64,000 nt of DNA from Bowmanella denitrificans (GTDB taxonomy: Bacteria; Pseudomonadota; Gammaproteobacteria; Enterobacterales; Alteromonadaceae), in the NCBI RefSeq assembly GCF_002887595.1, contig NZ_PEBU01000001.1:310001-374000 (forward strand). Direction: 5' to 3'. Every line of letters begins with the position of its first letter. The first letter of the stretch is position 1. The position numbers were made by a program, and so were the translations under genes. The notes under the pieces are model-generated. The model did no database searches. It saw nothing but the letters and a program-made list of their open reading frames with translations, and was not told where the DNA came from. Below are positions 16,803 to 26,600 of the stretch, piece by piece.

Positions 16803-17510
16803 ATGCAAACCCCTAATATTCTCATTGTCGAAGACGAGGTTGTTACCAGAACAACCCTGAAAAGTCTGTTCGAAGCCGAAGGCTATCAGGTTTTTGAAGC
16901 TGAAAACGGCGAGGAAATGCACAACATTTTCGCTGAACATACCATCAATCTGGTAATTATGGATATCAATCTGCCTGGTAAAAATGGCCTGATTCTGGCT
17001 CGCGAAGTGCGGGATCGTAAAAATGTCGGTCTGATCTTCCTGACCGGCCGTGATAACGACGTAGATCGTATTCTGGGCCTGGAAATTGGTGCCGATGATT
17101 ATCTGACCAAACCCTTCAATCCCAGAGAACTGACCATTCGCGCCAGAAACCTGCTGACTCGTACGCTGAACAGCAGTGAAGATGACGATCTGCCCAGCAA
17201 GGTGTCCTTTAACGGCTGGACATTGGACAGTGACAGCCGCAGTCTGATTTCACCTAAGAGCCAGGAATTCCGCCTGCCTCGCAGTGAATTCAGAGCCCTG
17301 CACCTGTTCTTGCGTCACCCAGGCAAAATCCTTACTCGCGAACAGCTGATTATGGAAATGACCGGTCGTGAGCTACGCCCCAACGACAGAACGGTGGACG
17401 TGACCATTCGCCGTATCCGTAAACATTTTGAGTCAGAGCCTAGCGCAGAAGAATTGATTGTGACTGTGCACGGTGAAGGCTATCGCTTCTGTGGCGCCGT
17501 TGACGCCTGA
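16803..17510 (+). CDS. arcA: ArcA response regulator (redox control)
   Basis: An OmpR/PhoB-type transcription factor of 235 residues, collinear with E. coli ArcA. The receiver domain (1-120) has phospho-acceptor Asp54 in [12 protein letters not shown] and switch residues in FLTGRDN and [11 protein letters not shown]. The winged-helix domain (about 140-230) contains [16 protein letters not shown] and HGEGYRF, near identical to ArcA. It controls respiratory and central metabolism under low oxygen. Its usual partner ArcB is not in the window. The upstream kinase is not an ArcB homologue, as it has no Hpt or receiver domain. A 133-bp gap separates it from the yfiR-like gene. Confidence 0.96.
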   Translation: MQTPNILIVEDEVVTRTTLKSLFEAEGYQVFEAENGEEMHNIFAEHTINLVIMDINLPGKNGLILAREVRDRKNVGLIFLTGRDNDVDRILGLEIGADDYLTKPFNPRELTIRARNLLTRTLNSSEDDDLPSKVSFNGWTLDSDSRSLISPKSQEFRLPRSEFRALHLFLRHPGKILTREQLIMEMTGRELRPNDRTVDVTIRRIRKHFESEPSAEELIVTVHGEGYRFCGAVDA

Positions 17511-17530
17511 TAAGTTATCAGATAGTAGCT

Positions 17531-17569
17531 GCCAGTTGTCAGTCTGAACCCTGTTCACTGACAACTGGC
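17531..17569. terminator. 13-bp hairpin between convergent arcA and pmbA
   Basis: GCCAGTTGTCAGT (17531-17543) and ACTGACAACTGGC (17557-17569), perfect stem with a 13-nt loop, 20 bp after the arcA stop and before the end of the convergent pmbA. Probable bidirectional terminator without a strong U-tract. Confidence 0.6.
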
Positions 17570-17595
17570 CACTTGCTCCAGGGCAGACAAGCTTA

Positions 17596-18927
17596 TCAAT
17601 CACCCGCCACTTGCATAGGGCTCAGTAACACAGAGCCGATTTGTACTGCACCACGTTTCTCGGTGTCGCTGCCAATCGCCTGAATGCCCATCAACATGTC
17701 TTTAAGATTGCCGGCAATGGTTACCTCATGAACCGGATACTGGATCTGGCCATTCTCTACCCAGAATCCTGCCGCACCGCGGGAATAATCACCATTGACA
17801 ATATTCACTCCCTGGCCCATCAGCTCAGTGACCAGCAGGCCGCTGCCCATCTGCTGCAGTAATTCTTCAAAACCCTGGCCTGAGGACTGCACCAGCCAGT
17901 TATGAATGCCCCCGGCATGACCATTGCTCTGCATGCCCAGCTTGCGGGCAGAGTAACTGGTCAGCAAATAGTGCTGCAGTATGCCCTGTTCAACAATGTC
18001 CATATCCCGGGTTTGCACCCCTTCATGATCGAAGGACGAACTGGCCAGCCCTTTGAGCAACAGAGGACGCTCCTCAATACGCAGCCAGTCAGGCATCACC
18101 TGTTTGCCTAAATGATCCAGCAGGAAGGAAGATTTGCGGTATAGGCTGCCGCCACTGATAGCTGACACAAAGTGACCAAACAGACTGGAAGCAATTTCAC
18201 GGTGGAATAACACCGGTACCTTAGCGGTCTTCATTTTGCGCCCGCCCAAGCGGGATACCGTGGCCTTGGCCGCTTCGATGCCTATCTGTTCGGGCGTGTC
18301 CAGGCAGTGGGCTTCGCGGCTCACGCTATAGGCATAGTCCCTTTGCATATCCCCGTCCTGCTCTGCAATCAGAACACAGCTGAGACTGTATCTGCTGCTT
18401 GGATAGCCCGCGTTAATACCATGGCTGTTGCCATACACCTTTACGCCAAGATTGGCATTGTAAGAAGCACCATCAGAGTTGTTAATGCGCGGATCGGCGG
18501 CAAAGGCGGCCTGTTCGGCGCGAATGGCCATGGCAATACCGGCTTCGGCATCTAACTCGATAGGGTGATAAAGATCTAAATCAGGGAAATCCCGCGCTAT
18601 CAGCTCGGCGTCAGCTAGACCTGAACAAGGGTCTTCACTGGTATAGCGGGCAATCTCAATCGCCTTTTCAACCGTTAAGCGCAGGGCAGCCGGACTGAGA
18701 TCTGCAGTAGACGCACTGCCCTTTTTGCTACCGACATAAACGCTGATCCCTAAACCACCGTCGTTAGTAAACTCCAGAGTTTCAACCTGCTGCATACGTG
18801 AGGAAACGGCAATGCCCTGTACTTTACTCATACTGGCTTCGGCCTGACTGGCCCCAAGCTTTTTGGCCAGAGTCAGGACATCATCGACAACCGACTGGAT
18901 TTCAGCGAGACTTTGTTGTGCATTCAT
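17596..18927 (-). CDS. pmbA: PmbA (TldE) subunit of TldD/PmbA metalloprotease
   Basis: A 443-residue protein matching PmbA/TldE, the non-catalytic half of the TldD/TldE heterodimer that trims unfolded peptides, microcin precursors and CcdA. Characteristic stretches are GNSHGINAGYPSSRYSLS, SGGSLYRKSSFLLDHLGK, SNGHAGGIHNW and GDYSRGAAGFWVENGQIQY. It has no HExxH. The ATG at 18927 is chosen; a TTG six codons upstream is possible. It is divergent from darP. Its partner tldD lies only about 2.4 kb away on the same strand. Confidence 0.95.
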   Translation of the reverse strand: MNAQQSLAEIQSVVDDVLTLAKKLGASQAEASMSKVQGIAVSSRMQQVETLEFTNDGGLGISVYVGSKKGSASTADLSPAALRLTVEKAIEIARYTSEDPCSGLADAELIARDFPDLDLYHPIELDAEAGIAMAIRAEQAAFAADPRINNSDGASYNANLGVKVYGNSHGINAGYPSSRYSLSCVLIAEQDGDMQRDYAYSVSREAHCLDTPEQIGIEAAKATVSRLGGRKMKTAKVPVLFHREIASSLFGHFVSAISGGSLYRKSSFLLDHLGKQVMPDWLRIEERPLLLKGLASSSFDHEGVQTRDMDIVEQGILQHYLLTSYSARKLGMQSNGHAGGIHNWLVQSSGQGFEELLQQMGSGLLVTELMGQGVNIVNGDYSRGAAGFWVENGQIQYPVHEVTIAGNLKDMLMGIQAIGSDTEKRGAVQIGSVLLSPMQVAGD

Positions 18928-18995
18928 GGGAATTAGGTTTTCCAACGGGCTAAAGGTTACAATTGGATAGCTAGTTTATCATTAAAGACAACAAG

Positions 18996-19499
18996 ATGAC
19001 CGAATACGACGATCAGGAATTCGATTCCAAGAGTAAAACCCAGTTAAAAAATGAAATGCAGGACCTGCAAAAACTGGGGGAAAAGTTAGTTGGCCTTGGC
19101 CCGGCAGCGCTGGAAAAGATCCCCATGGATCAGGAATTAAGCGACGCCGTAAAGCTGGCAAAACGCATCGACAGAAAAAAGGAAGGTTATCGCCGTCAAC
19201 TGCAGTTTATTGGCAAATTGATGCGTAATCGTGACGTCGAGCCAATCCAGCAAGCCATTGATTTGCTGGAAAACAAGCACCAGCAGGCGACCGCTCAGTT
19301 CCATAAGCTGGAAAGGTTGCGGGATGATATTGTGGCCAGGGGCGATGAGGCTATTGATCAGGTCATGGAACGCTATCCAACGCTTGAGCGGCAGAAACTG
19401 CGCCAGCTAAGCCGCCAGGCGCAAAAAGAGCAGCAACAAAACAAACCGCCCAAAGCGGCCCGGGAAATTTTTCAGTATCTGCGCGAGGCTACAGAATAA
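18996..19499 (+). CDS. darP: Ribosome-associated protein DarP (YjgA, DUF615)
   Basis: A 167-residue, highly charged helical protein of the YjgA family. It binds late 50S assembly intermediates and helps mature the peptidyl transferase centre. Family features include SKTQLKNEMQDLQKLGEKLV near the N-terminus and RLRDDIVARGDEAIDQ in the C-terminal helices. It is divergent from pmbA, the same neighbourhood as in E. coli. It is followed 2 bp later by a lipoprotein gene and may be read with it. Confidence 0.93.
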   Translation: MTEYDDQEFDSKSKTQLKNEMQDLQKLGEKLVGLGPAALEKIPMDQELSDAVKLAKRIDRKKEGYRRQLQFIGKLMRNRDVEPIQQAIDLLENKHQQATAQFHKLERLRDDIVARGDEAIDQVMERYPTLERQKLRQLSRQAQKEQQQNKPPKAAREIFQYLREATE

Positions 19500-19501
19500 G
19501 T

Positions 19502-21283
19502 ATGACAAATTGGCTGTTAAAGGGATGGTTAACTGTCTCGCTGGGATTGGCCCTGGCCGCTTGCAATGGCACCTCGGGCGATAACGGCAGTACCCCGTTT
19601 AACCCTGGCACGGATACCGATTTAAGTGACCTGAAGCTAGGCCATTTCGATGCAGCCAATAATTTTATTCAGGGTGAAATCGGTGTCAGTATGGCCGGGG
19701 AGCTATCTGCAGGTGGCACGCTGGGTTTGACTCTGGTGGTAGTAGGTGCCGACAACAAGGCGGTTAATCAGGCTTTGCAGATTGGCTTAAGCTCAGATTG
19801 TGCTCTGGCCGGCGCCGCCAGCCTGGCCAGTTCGGTATCCACGGTGGGCGGAATTGCCCGTACCGATTATCAGGACATCAGTTGTGCCGGAGCCCATGGC
19901 AGCACCGATACCATTACGGCCACATTGACCGACAATACCACCACATTGCAAGCCACAGTGTCTGTGGATATTGCCGCAGAAGAACTGGAGAAGCTGACCT
20001 TTGTTTCTGCCACACCAGATAAAATCCTGATCCAGGGTACGGGTGGGCAGAATAATGTCTCTACTTCAACTTTAACGTTTCAGGTCAGGGGCGTACTGGA
20101 CAATCCGCTGGCACAGCAACAGGTTGACTTCAGCCTGAACACCTCGGCAGGTGGCGTAAAAGTAGAACCTTCCAGCGCGATGACCAATGGTGATGGCACG
20201 GTGAGCACCAGGGTGATAGCAGGTATTGCCCCTGCAGTGGTCAGGGTAACGGCCAGTACTCAGAGCGCTGCAGGGAAAAGCGTTTCCACCCAGTCCAATT
20301 TGCTGACCATCAATACTGGTCTTGCCGATCAGAACAGTTTTTCCATCGCAAAGACCGTACATAATGTCGAAGCCTCCGGTTATCAGGGTGCCACCTCGCA
20401 GGTGACAGTCAGACTATCGGACCTGTTCAATAACCCGGTGGCCGACGGCACGGCGGTGAACTTTGTCACCGAAGGTGGGCAGATAGAAGAGCGCTGCGTT
20501 ACCCAAAATGGTGTCTGTTCGGTCACCTGGACAGGCCAGCATCCGATACCTACGGATCACAGAGTCACCATTCTGGCCTATACCGACGGCCATGAAACCT
20601 TGTGGGATGCAAACAGCAATAATTACTTTGACGATGAGGATGGCAGCGCAATTTCCTCAGTTAGCAACAATGGCTTTGGCAAAGACGATAACCAGAATGG
20701 TACCCTGACCGGCTTTGTGGATATGAGTGAAGCCTGGCTGGATGCCAACGAAAGCGGCGAGCGCGATGTTGGCGAGTGGTTTGACGATCACAACGGTAAT
20801 GGCTTGTTTGATTTAGCCGACGGTAAATTTAACGGTCCGCACTGTCAGTCCGAGCAATATTGCGACAGCCAGGCGCAAAGCATCAGCCTGCGCGCGTCGG
20901 CCCTGCTGATTATGTCCAGTTCTGAAGCCGTGCTGACATTACAACAAGCCAATGGTTCGCAGATTGCGCCAAACACTAACCCTAATATTGCGGATATCAG
21001 CTTAGATGCCGGGGAAAGGCGGGAATTTATCGTGGGATTTCTCGATACTGCGGGGCAGGTGCTGGCCGATGGCACCAGCATCAATGTTACCAGTGAATCA
21101 GGGACTGTGGAAAATGGCACCTTTAGCGTGCCAAATACGCCCTTCACGAATGATGCCAGCCAACTCAGGTTTAGTTTAACCAATGATGGTGCACCTGGCC
21201 TTTACTGGCTGACTATTAGCGCCACAGCCCCGTCTTCAGCAACACAAACACAATTGCTATTCAGGGTAGAGATGCGCGGCTAG
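19502..21283 (+). CDS. Surface lipoprotein with Ig-like domains and calcium-loop-like repeats
   Basis: A 593-residue lipoprotein: the signal peptide ends in lipobox LAAC with Cys21. Residues about 60-370 look like three bacterial Ig-like (invasin/BIG-type) domains, with repeats of VDFSLNTSAGGVKVEPSS and NFVTEGGQIEERC type. Residues about 370-440 hold a run of Asp/Asn-rich loops (DANSNNYFDDEDG, DDNQNGTLTG, DANESGERDVGE, DDHNGNGLFDLADG) similar to calcium-binding dockerin, EF-hand or thrombospondin type 3 loops. Another Ig-like domain ends the protein. It is probably exposed on the outer membrane and stabilised by Ca2+. Ligand unknown. Confidence 0.78.
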   Translation: MTNWLLKGWLTVSLGLALAACNGTSGDNGSTPFNPGTDTDLSDLKLGHFDAANNFIQGEIGVSMAGELSAGGTLGLTLVVVGADNKAVNQALQIGLSSDCALAGAASLASSVSTVGGIARTDYQDISCAGAHGSTDTITATLTDNTTTLQATVSVDIAAEELEKLTFVSATPDKILIQGTGGQNNVSTSTLTFQVRGVLDNPLAQQQVDFSLNTSAGGVKVEPSSAMTNGDGTVSTRVIAGIAPAVVRVTASTQSAAGKSVSTQSNLLTINTGLADQNSFSIAKTVHNVEASGYQGATSQVTVRLSDLFNNPVADGTAVNFVTEGGQIEERCVTQNGVCSVTWTGQHPIPTDHRVTILAYTDGHETLWDANSNNYFDDEDGSAISSVSNNGFGKDDNQNGTLTGFVDMSEAWLDANESGERDVGEWFDDHNGNGLFDLADGKFNGPHCQSEQYCDSQAQSISLRASALLIMSSSEAVLTLQQANGSQIAPNTNPNIADISLDAGERREFIVGFLDTAGQVLADGTSINVTSESGTVENGTFSVPNTPFTNDASQLRFSLTNDGAPGLYWLTISATAPSSATQTQLLFRVEMRG

Positions 21284-21318
21284 CCAACCTGCGTGTAGCT
21301 CAACGGAAGAGAATCAGT

Positions 21319-21338
21319 AGGGCAGGGGATCCTGCCCT
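21319..21338. terminator. Palindromic hairpin between convergent lipoprotein gene and tldD
   Basis: AGGGCAGG (21319-21326), loop GGAT, CCTGCCCT (21331-21338). It lies between two gene ends and is probably a weak bidirectional terminator. No U-tract. Confidence 0.4.
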
Positions 21339-21356
21339 GGATTTAGAAAGATGCCG

Positions 21357-22802
21357 TCAGGCTGTACCACCAACGGTGAGTTCGTCCACTTTTAAGGTCG
21401 GCTGGCCCACGCCAACAGGCACACTCTGACCGTCTTTGCCGCACACACCTACACCGCGATCCAGGCTCATATCGTTGCCAATCATCGATACTTTTTGCAT
21501 GACCTGCGGGCCATTCCCAATCAGTGTGGCACCTTTGACCGGGGTGGTAATTTTACCGTTTTCAATCAGGTAGGCCTCGGACGTGGAAAACACAAACTTG
21601 CCAGAGGTGATATCTACCTGTCCGCCACCAAAGTTAGGCGCATAGATGCCTTTTTTGATGGTGCTGATAATTTCCTCTGCCTCATACTGGCCACCAAGCA
21701 TATAGGTGTTGGTCATACGAGGCATCGGCAGGTGGGCATAAGATTCACGCCGGCCGTTGCCTGTCACGGGCACGCCCATCAAACGGGCATTCAGCTTATC
21801 CTGCATATAGCCCTTGAGTATGCCATCCTCAATCAATACGTTGTACTGGCTTGGGTTGCCTTCATCGTCAATACTCAGCGAACCACGCCGCTCTGCCAGC
21901 GTGCCGTCATCCACCACCGTAACGCCTTTGGCTGCCACCTGCTGACCAATACGACCACTAAAAGTAGATGATCCCTTACGATTGAAATCTCCTTCCAGGC
22001 CATGACCAACGGCCTCGTGCAACAATACGCCAGGCCAGCCACTGCCAAGCACCACGGGCATCAGTCCGGCAGGCGCATCCACTGCTTGCATATTGACCCT
22101 GGCCATATGCAGAGCTTCATCTGCAAGCTGCTGATAACGGGGCCCCCCCGCATCCAGTTCCAGAAATCTGGCATAAGCATAACGGCCGCCCATACCTGCG
22201 CTGCCGCGCTCCCGACGACCATTTTGCTCAATAAGAACTGAGCAATTCAGTCTTACCAATGGACGGATATCGCTGCTCAGGGTGCCATCTGTTGCGGCTA
22301 CCAGTACTTCTTCATAAACACCGCTGATGCTGACCACCACCTGACTGATATTCGGCTCCTGAGCACGCACATAGGCGTCCATACTTTTCAGCAGATTGAT
22401 CTTGTCCTGATCGGATAGGTCCAGAATAGGATTTCGCCCTTCATATAAGGCCTTATTCTGCCTGGCCGCACTAAACGCTTTTACCTGATGATTGCCGCCT
22501 TGCGCACTGATACTGCGGGCGGCCTGACAGGCCTGCAGTAACGCCTGTTTGGATATTTCGTCTGAGTAGGCAAAACCGGTTTTTTCACCACTGACGGCCC
22601 GCACACCCACACCACGCTCGATGTTGTAGCTGCCTTCTTTAATAATGCCGTCTTCCAATATCCAGCTCTCATGCTGGCTGGACTGGAAATACAGATCAGC
22701 AAAGTCATTGTCATGCTGGTAAATAAGACCAAGGGCCTGTTGCAGGTCGGTCTGGCTTAGCTCAGAGGCAGCCAGCAAGTTCTGCTCAACTATCGGATTC
22801 AA
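21357..22802 (-). CDS. tldD: TldD metalloprotease, catalytic subunit
   Basis: A 481-residue zinc metallopeptidase, partner of PmbA. The family's zinc motif is HEAVGH with His262 and His266. Also typical are [18 protein letters not shown] near residue 65 and [19 protein letters not shown] near 350. The start is a TTG at 22802 supported by CAGGAGCG eight bases upstream; it overlaps the nitrilase gene end by 17 bp. It is the last gene of the block rng-yhdP-nit-tldD, the conserved gammaproteobacterial order. Confidence 0.96.
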   Translation of the reverse strand: MNPIVEQNLLAASELSQTDLQQALGLIYQHDNDFADLYFQSSQHESWILEDGIIKEGSYNIERGVGVRAVSGEKTGFAYSDEISKQALLQACQAARSISAQGGNHQVKAFSAARQNKALYEGRNPILDLSDQDKINLLKSMDAYVRAQEPNISQVVVSISGVYEEVLVAATDGTLSSDIRPLVRLNCSVLIEQNGRRERGSAGMGGRYAYARFLELDAGGPRYQQLADEALHMARVNMQAVDAPAGLMPVVLGSGWPGVLLHEAVGHGLEGDFNRKGSSTFSGRIGQQVAAKGVTVVDDGTLAERRGSLSIDDEGNPSQYNVLIEDGILKGYMQDKLNARLMGVPVTGNGRRESYAHLPMPRMTNTYMLGGQYEAEEIISTIKKGIYAPNFGGGQVDITSGKFVFSTSEAYLIENGKITTPVKGATLIGNGPQVMQKVSMIGNDMSLDRGVGVCGKDGQSVPVGVGQPTLKVDELTVGGTA

Positions 22803-23616
22803 TCAGTTCGCTCCTGAATTGGTTATGTTGTGCCACTGGCATAGTACGGCGAATTTCCTGCATCTGGGCAAAATCCACCTTGGTCTGCACTAATCCAGGC
22901 CCTTTGCTCAGGCTCATCAGCACTTCACCCCATGGGGATATGATGGTGGAATGACCGAAAGTCTCCCGACCATTGGCATGTACGCCACCCTGGCCCGCAG
23001 CCACCACGAAACACTGCTTTTCTATCGCCCGGGCTTTAAGCAATGGCCACCAGTGGGCCTGGCCTGTTACCTGGGTAAAAGCAGCGGGTAAGACCAGAAT
23101 ATCCACCTCACCCATGGCCTGGAACAAACCAGCAAAACGCAGATCATAGCACACCGCCATACCAATTCGGCCAAAGGCCGTGTCAAAAACCACCACCTGC
23201 GACCCGGGCTGGGTATATTTGGACTCCAGGTAAGTGCGGGTACCGTCAGCCACTTCCACATCAAATAAATGAATTTTCTGATAATGAGCCAATTGCTGTC
23301 CTTTGGGGCCAAACAACAAGCTGGAGGCTGTGAATTTTTCTTTGTCCGGTACCCGGATGGGTATGGTACCGGCTACCAGCCAAATGCCATGTTCGGCCGC
23401 CATGGCAGATAACGCACTCTGAACTGGCCCTTCCCCAAGGGCTTCTGCCAGTTCAAGCTGGGTTTTGTCGCTGCCACCAAAACAGGCAAAACACTCAGGC
23501 AGTACCACCAGGGATGGGCATGAGGTATCCAGCTCGCTGAGCTGTTTGCTGACCTGAGCCAGATTCTCGTTCGGCTTTGGTGATGACACCAGTTGTATGG
23601 CTGCCAGATTAACCAT
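22786..23616 (-). CDS. Nitrilase-superfamily carbon-nitrogen hydrolase (Nit1/YbeM-like)
   Basis: A 276-residue cytosolic amidase of the nitrilase superfamily. The catalytic triad is visible as Glu41 ([12 protein letters not shown]), Lys114 (HYQKIHLFD) and Cys156 ([10 protein letters not shown]). Its closest known group is the Nit1-like enzymes that repair deaminated glutathione; that substrate is inference. The start at 23616 has AGGAGAC upstream; the frame runs 40 codons further 5' inside yhdP. It overlaps yhdP by 8 bp and tldD by 17 bp, so the genes are translationally linked. Confidence 0.92.
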   Translation of the reverse strand: MVNLAAIQLVSSPKPNENLAQVSKQLSELDTSCPSLVVLPECFACFGGSDKTQLELAEALGEGPVQSALSAMAAEHGIWLVAGTIPIRVPDKEKFTASSLLFGPKGQQLAHYQKIHLFDVEVADGTRTYLESKYTQPGSQVVVFDTAFGRIGMAVCYDLRFAGLFQAMGEVDILVLPAAFTQVTGQAHWWPLLKARAIEKQCFVVAAGQGGVHANGRETFGHSTIISPWGEVLMSLSKGPGLVQTKVDFAQMQEIRRTMPVAQHNQFRSELIESDS

Positions 23617-26600
23617 TAGAGGTCTCCTTAAGCGGCATCTGTGGTGGCAGTGGCTGTTCTTGTTTGGGCTGGGCTCTGGCGGGCAGTTGCACCTCGCGGC
23701 TGTCACGGCCCAGTTCCTGCAGTACCGGCTGATCAATAGTGCCGGTCAGGGAATACTCAATATTGGAAATCACTTTTGCCGAGGTCAGGACCTCGTCCAG
23801 TGCAAAGGCGGCCAGCGCGGTGGCTGGATTTACCATCCAGGCCAGAATCACTGGCAGACTGGAGGTGACCTTGGGTGTGAAACCAATCTTGTAATCCAAG
23901 TGTTTGTCGTTTAAATCTGTATAACCGGCCAGTACCATTTTACCCGCAGCACCATCAATACTGGTGTCCTGGGTATGCACCCGGCCATTCTCAAGCTGAA
24001 AAGTACCCGCCATTTTGTCGTAGAAGAAGCCCTTGGCGAACACATCGCGAAAGTCCAGCGTCAATTTACGCACCAGCGATTCCAGACTGAGAATGGAAAA
24101 TAGTCTGGCACCTTTATCACTCACTTCACTTAAATAGCCGTCAGACAAGCTCCACTTAATATCGCCATTCAGGCTGGCAAAGTTGAATTCGTAAGGTGCA
24201 TTTTGCCAGCTTAAGTCAAAGTCCATTCTGGCGCCGGAATCACGTACTCCAGCATCGAACTTAAAATGCTTGAGCATGGCACCGAAGTCTTTGCTCTCCA
24301 TATTACCTGTCAGTCGGGTACTGGTATTGCTTTGGCCAATATACCAATCACCCATGGCACTCAATCGGCTTTCAGGCAATCTGACATCCAGTCGTTCTAT
24401 TTTCATGCCTTGCTCAGCCCGGCTTAGTTTCAGGCTGAGTTGCCCCAGTTCATATTCGTTATAGCTACAGCGTTTGCATTCCAGCACTAAGGGTGGCACC
24501 TGACGTAGATCGCGATTAGCTGGCTTATCGCTGCCCTGCCAGGCTGGCAGGTCGAGGTAATCGGCTTGAATACTGATCCCCCGGCCTAACCAGTCATGAC
24601 CAATCTCCAGCTCAGCCCGGCCTTCTTTGGCGCTCAGTGTCGCCAGCCAGGCCAGATCGGAATACTTGAAATTCACCTCAGCCTGGTTTAATACCAGGCC
24701 CAGCACATCAAGGTTACCGGCGTTAACAAAAATACGTTCAGGTACCGGAAACAGCCCGTTTTCACTGCTCTGGCCAGCCAGCAGCGCCTCGATAGTACTA
24801 TGCCATTGCTCTACGTTTATCACGGGCAAATTGGCTGAAATACTGAACCCGTTGCCCATTCCCGCAAAACCACTTTCCCCCAATGCCAGATGGGCGCGGG
24901 AAAAGCGCATTTCCTGATGAGGCAGCAGGCCGTTAAATCGTACTTTATTACCCAGTTGCAGCCGCACATTAGACACCTGCTCATCACCGCTGACGTCCAG
25001 ATGCAAAGGCATGGCCACGCCGGCCCCTTTGGCAAAGGGTTCCGGCAAACTGGATACGGCATCCAGCATGTCAGAACGCAGATTAAATTCGTATTGATAC
25101 CCTTGTTCAGGCAGATTCAGACTTAAATCGGCCTGCCAGGGAGTAACACCCGCGACGAAGGGTTCGAGACTGGCATGCTGGGCAAGCAGAAACTGATGCC
25201 AGTTCCATTGCCCCGTCAACTGAATATCAGTTTGATAGCCATCCTGTCGCTGCGCGCCTTGCAAGGCCAGTGTGGTGGGTTGCCCTAGTAGCTCAACCTG
25301 CAGCCTATCGCTGCGGATTTTATCGTTAACAAAGGTCAGTTCACCCTGCGCCTTTTGCAGGTCCAGTGCCAGACTGTTGACACTGACCAGATTATCTTTG
25401 AACCCCACCTTACCGCGGGCGACAACGTCATGACCACTTAAGGGGATAGTCAGCTCTAGTTCGGCCTGCAGTGGACCACTGATTTGCACTTCCTGCAGCG
25501 CAGCGCCCACCGAATCTGCCAGTTCACTGTGCAGCATTAAGTCCGTCACGGCGGCCCCATCAGCCAGCTCCTGTAGGTTGATGGTCAGAATTGAATCTTC
25601 GGTTAGTTCAGGAATAACAGCGCTTACCTGCCCCACGTTGAGCTGGCGCAGTTTGCCTTTACTGCTGTTCATCCACAGGCCTTCATTTTCAAACAACAGT
25701 TGCATAGACAGGCCGGTCAAGGGCGGCCAGTCGCTGTCAAATAAAAACTCGCTGTCCTGCATATCAACGCTGGCCTGGAAGATACCGCTATTATCGGCAA
25801 AGGGGTAATTGGCGGGTTGACCACGCCACAACAGACTGGCTGCATTGATGGTGCCGGATACCAGTGATTTATCCAGATAAGCTTTGGTTTCTTTACCCAT
25901 CAACTCACCTGGAAAAAGCCTTTTCGCGTCAGCGACTGTCAGACCAGCGACTTGCGTTACCAGCGCCAGATCATTATCGGCACTTTGATAATGCAAGGCC
26001 TGGCGGAAACTCACCACATCGGACTCAAAAGCCAGTTCAGGCATACTCAAGTCCAGCCCTTGCCCAGCAAGACTGAAATACAGATTCGCATTGAGCGCAT
26101 CAAAACTTAGCTGATGGTCCAAAATGCTGTCCGTCAGCAATTTACCGTCATGACCGGCAACCTCTAATCGTCCATAACCATTACGCCAATCCAACCGCCC
26201 TTGCAGGCTGTTGATTCCGGGTAGATGGGCAGTGGGAGACAACTGAAGATTGTTAAATGCCAGCGTGGCGGCAACGCCTTGTTCATCCAGGCGCAGGGCC
26301 AGTTGGTTTAACTCCCCTTTAGGCGACATCTGTGCCAGCCAGGCGGCGTCCTGCTCGTTAATAAAGCCGGACAGTATGGGACGAAGTCTTTCCAATTGCA
26401 GATTAGAACTGCGCAGCAGATATTCGCCTTTGTCGCTAATATGACCGCTAAGGTCGACTATCAGGCTATCCTCTTCGTTACTTAACAGTTCGGCCTGCTG
26501 CAACGAAAAACGCCAGCCATTGCTATCCGGCTGGGCATATAAGTTGGCACTGGCCACTTTAAGATTTAAGGGCTGCTCACCTTTAAAGCTGATTTGGCTG

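Noticed and set aside
21286..21330. tRNA-like D-arm sequence (TAGCTCAACGGAAGAG) after the lipoprotein gene
   Set aside because: No acceptor stem, anticodon arm or T arm can be found around it.
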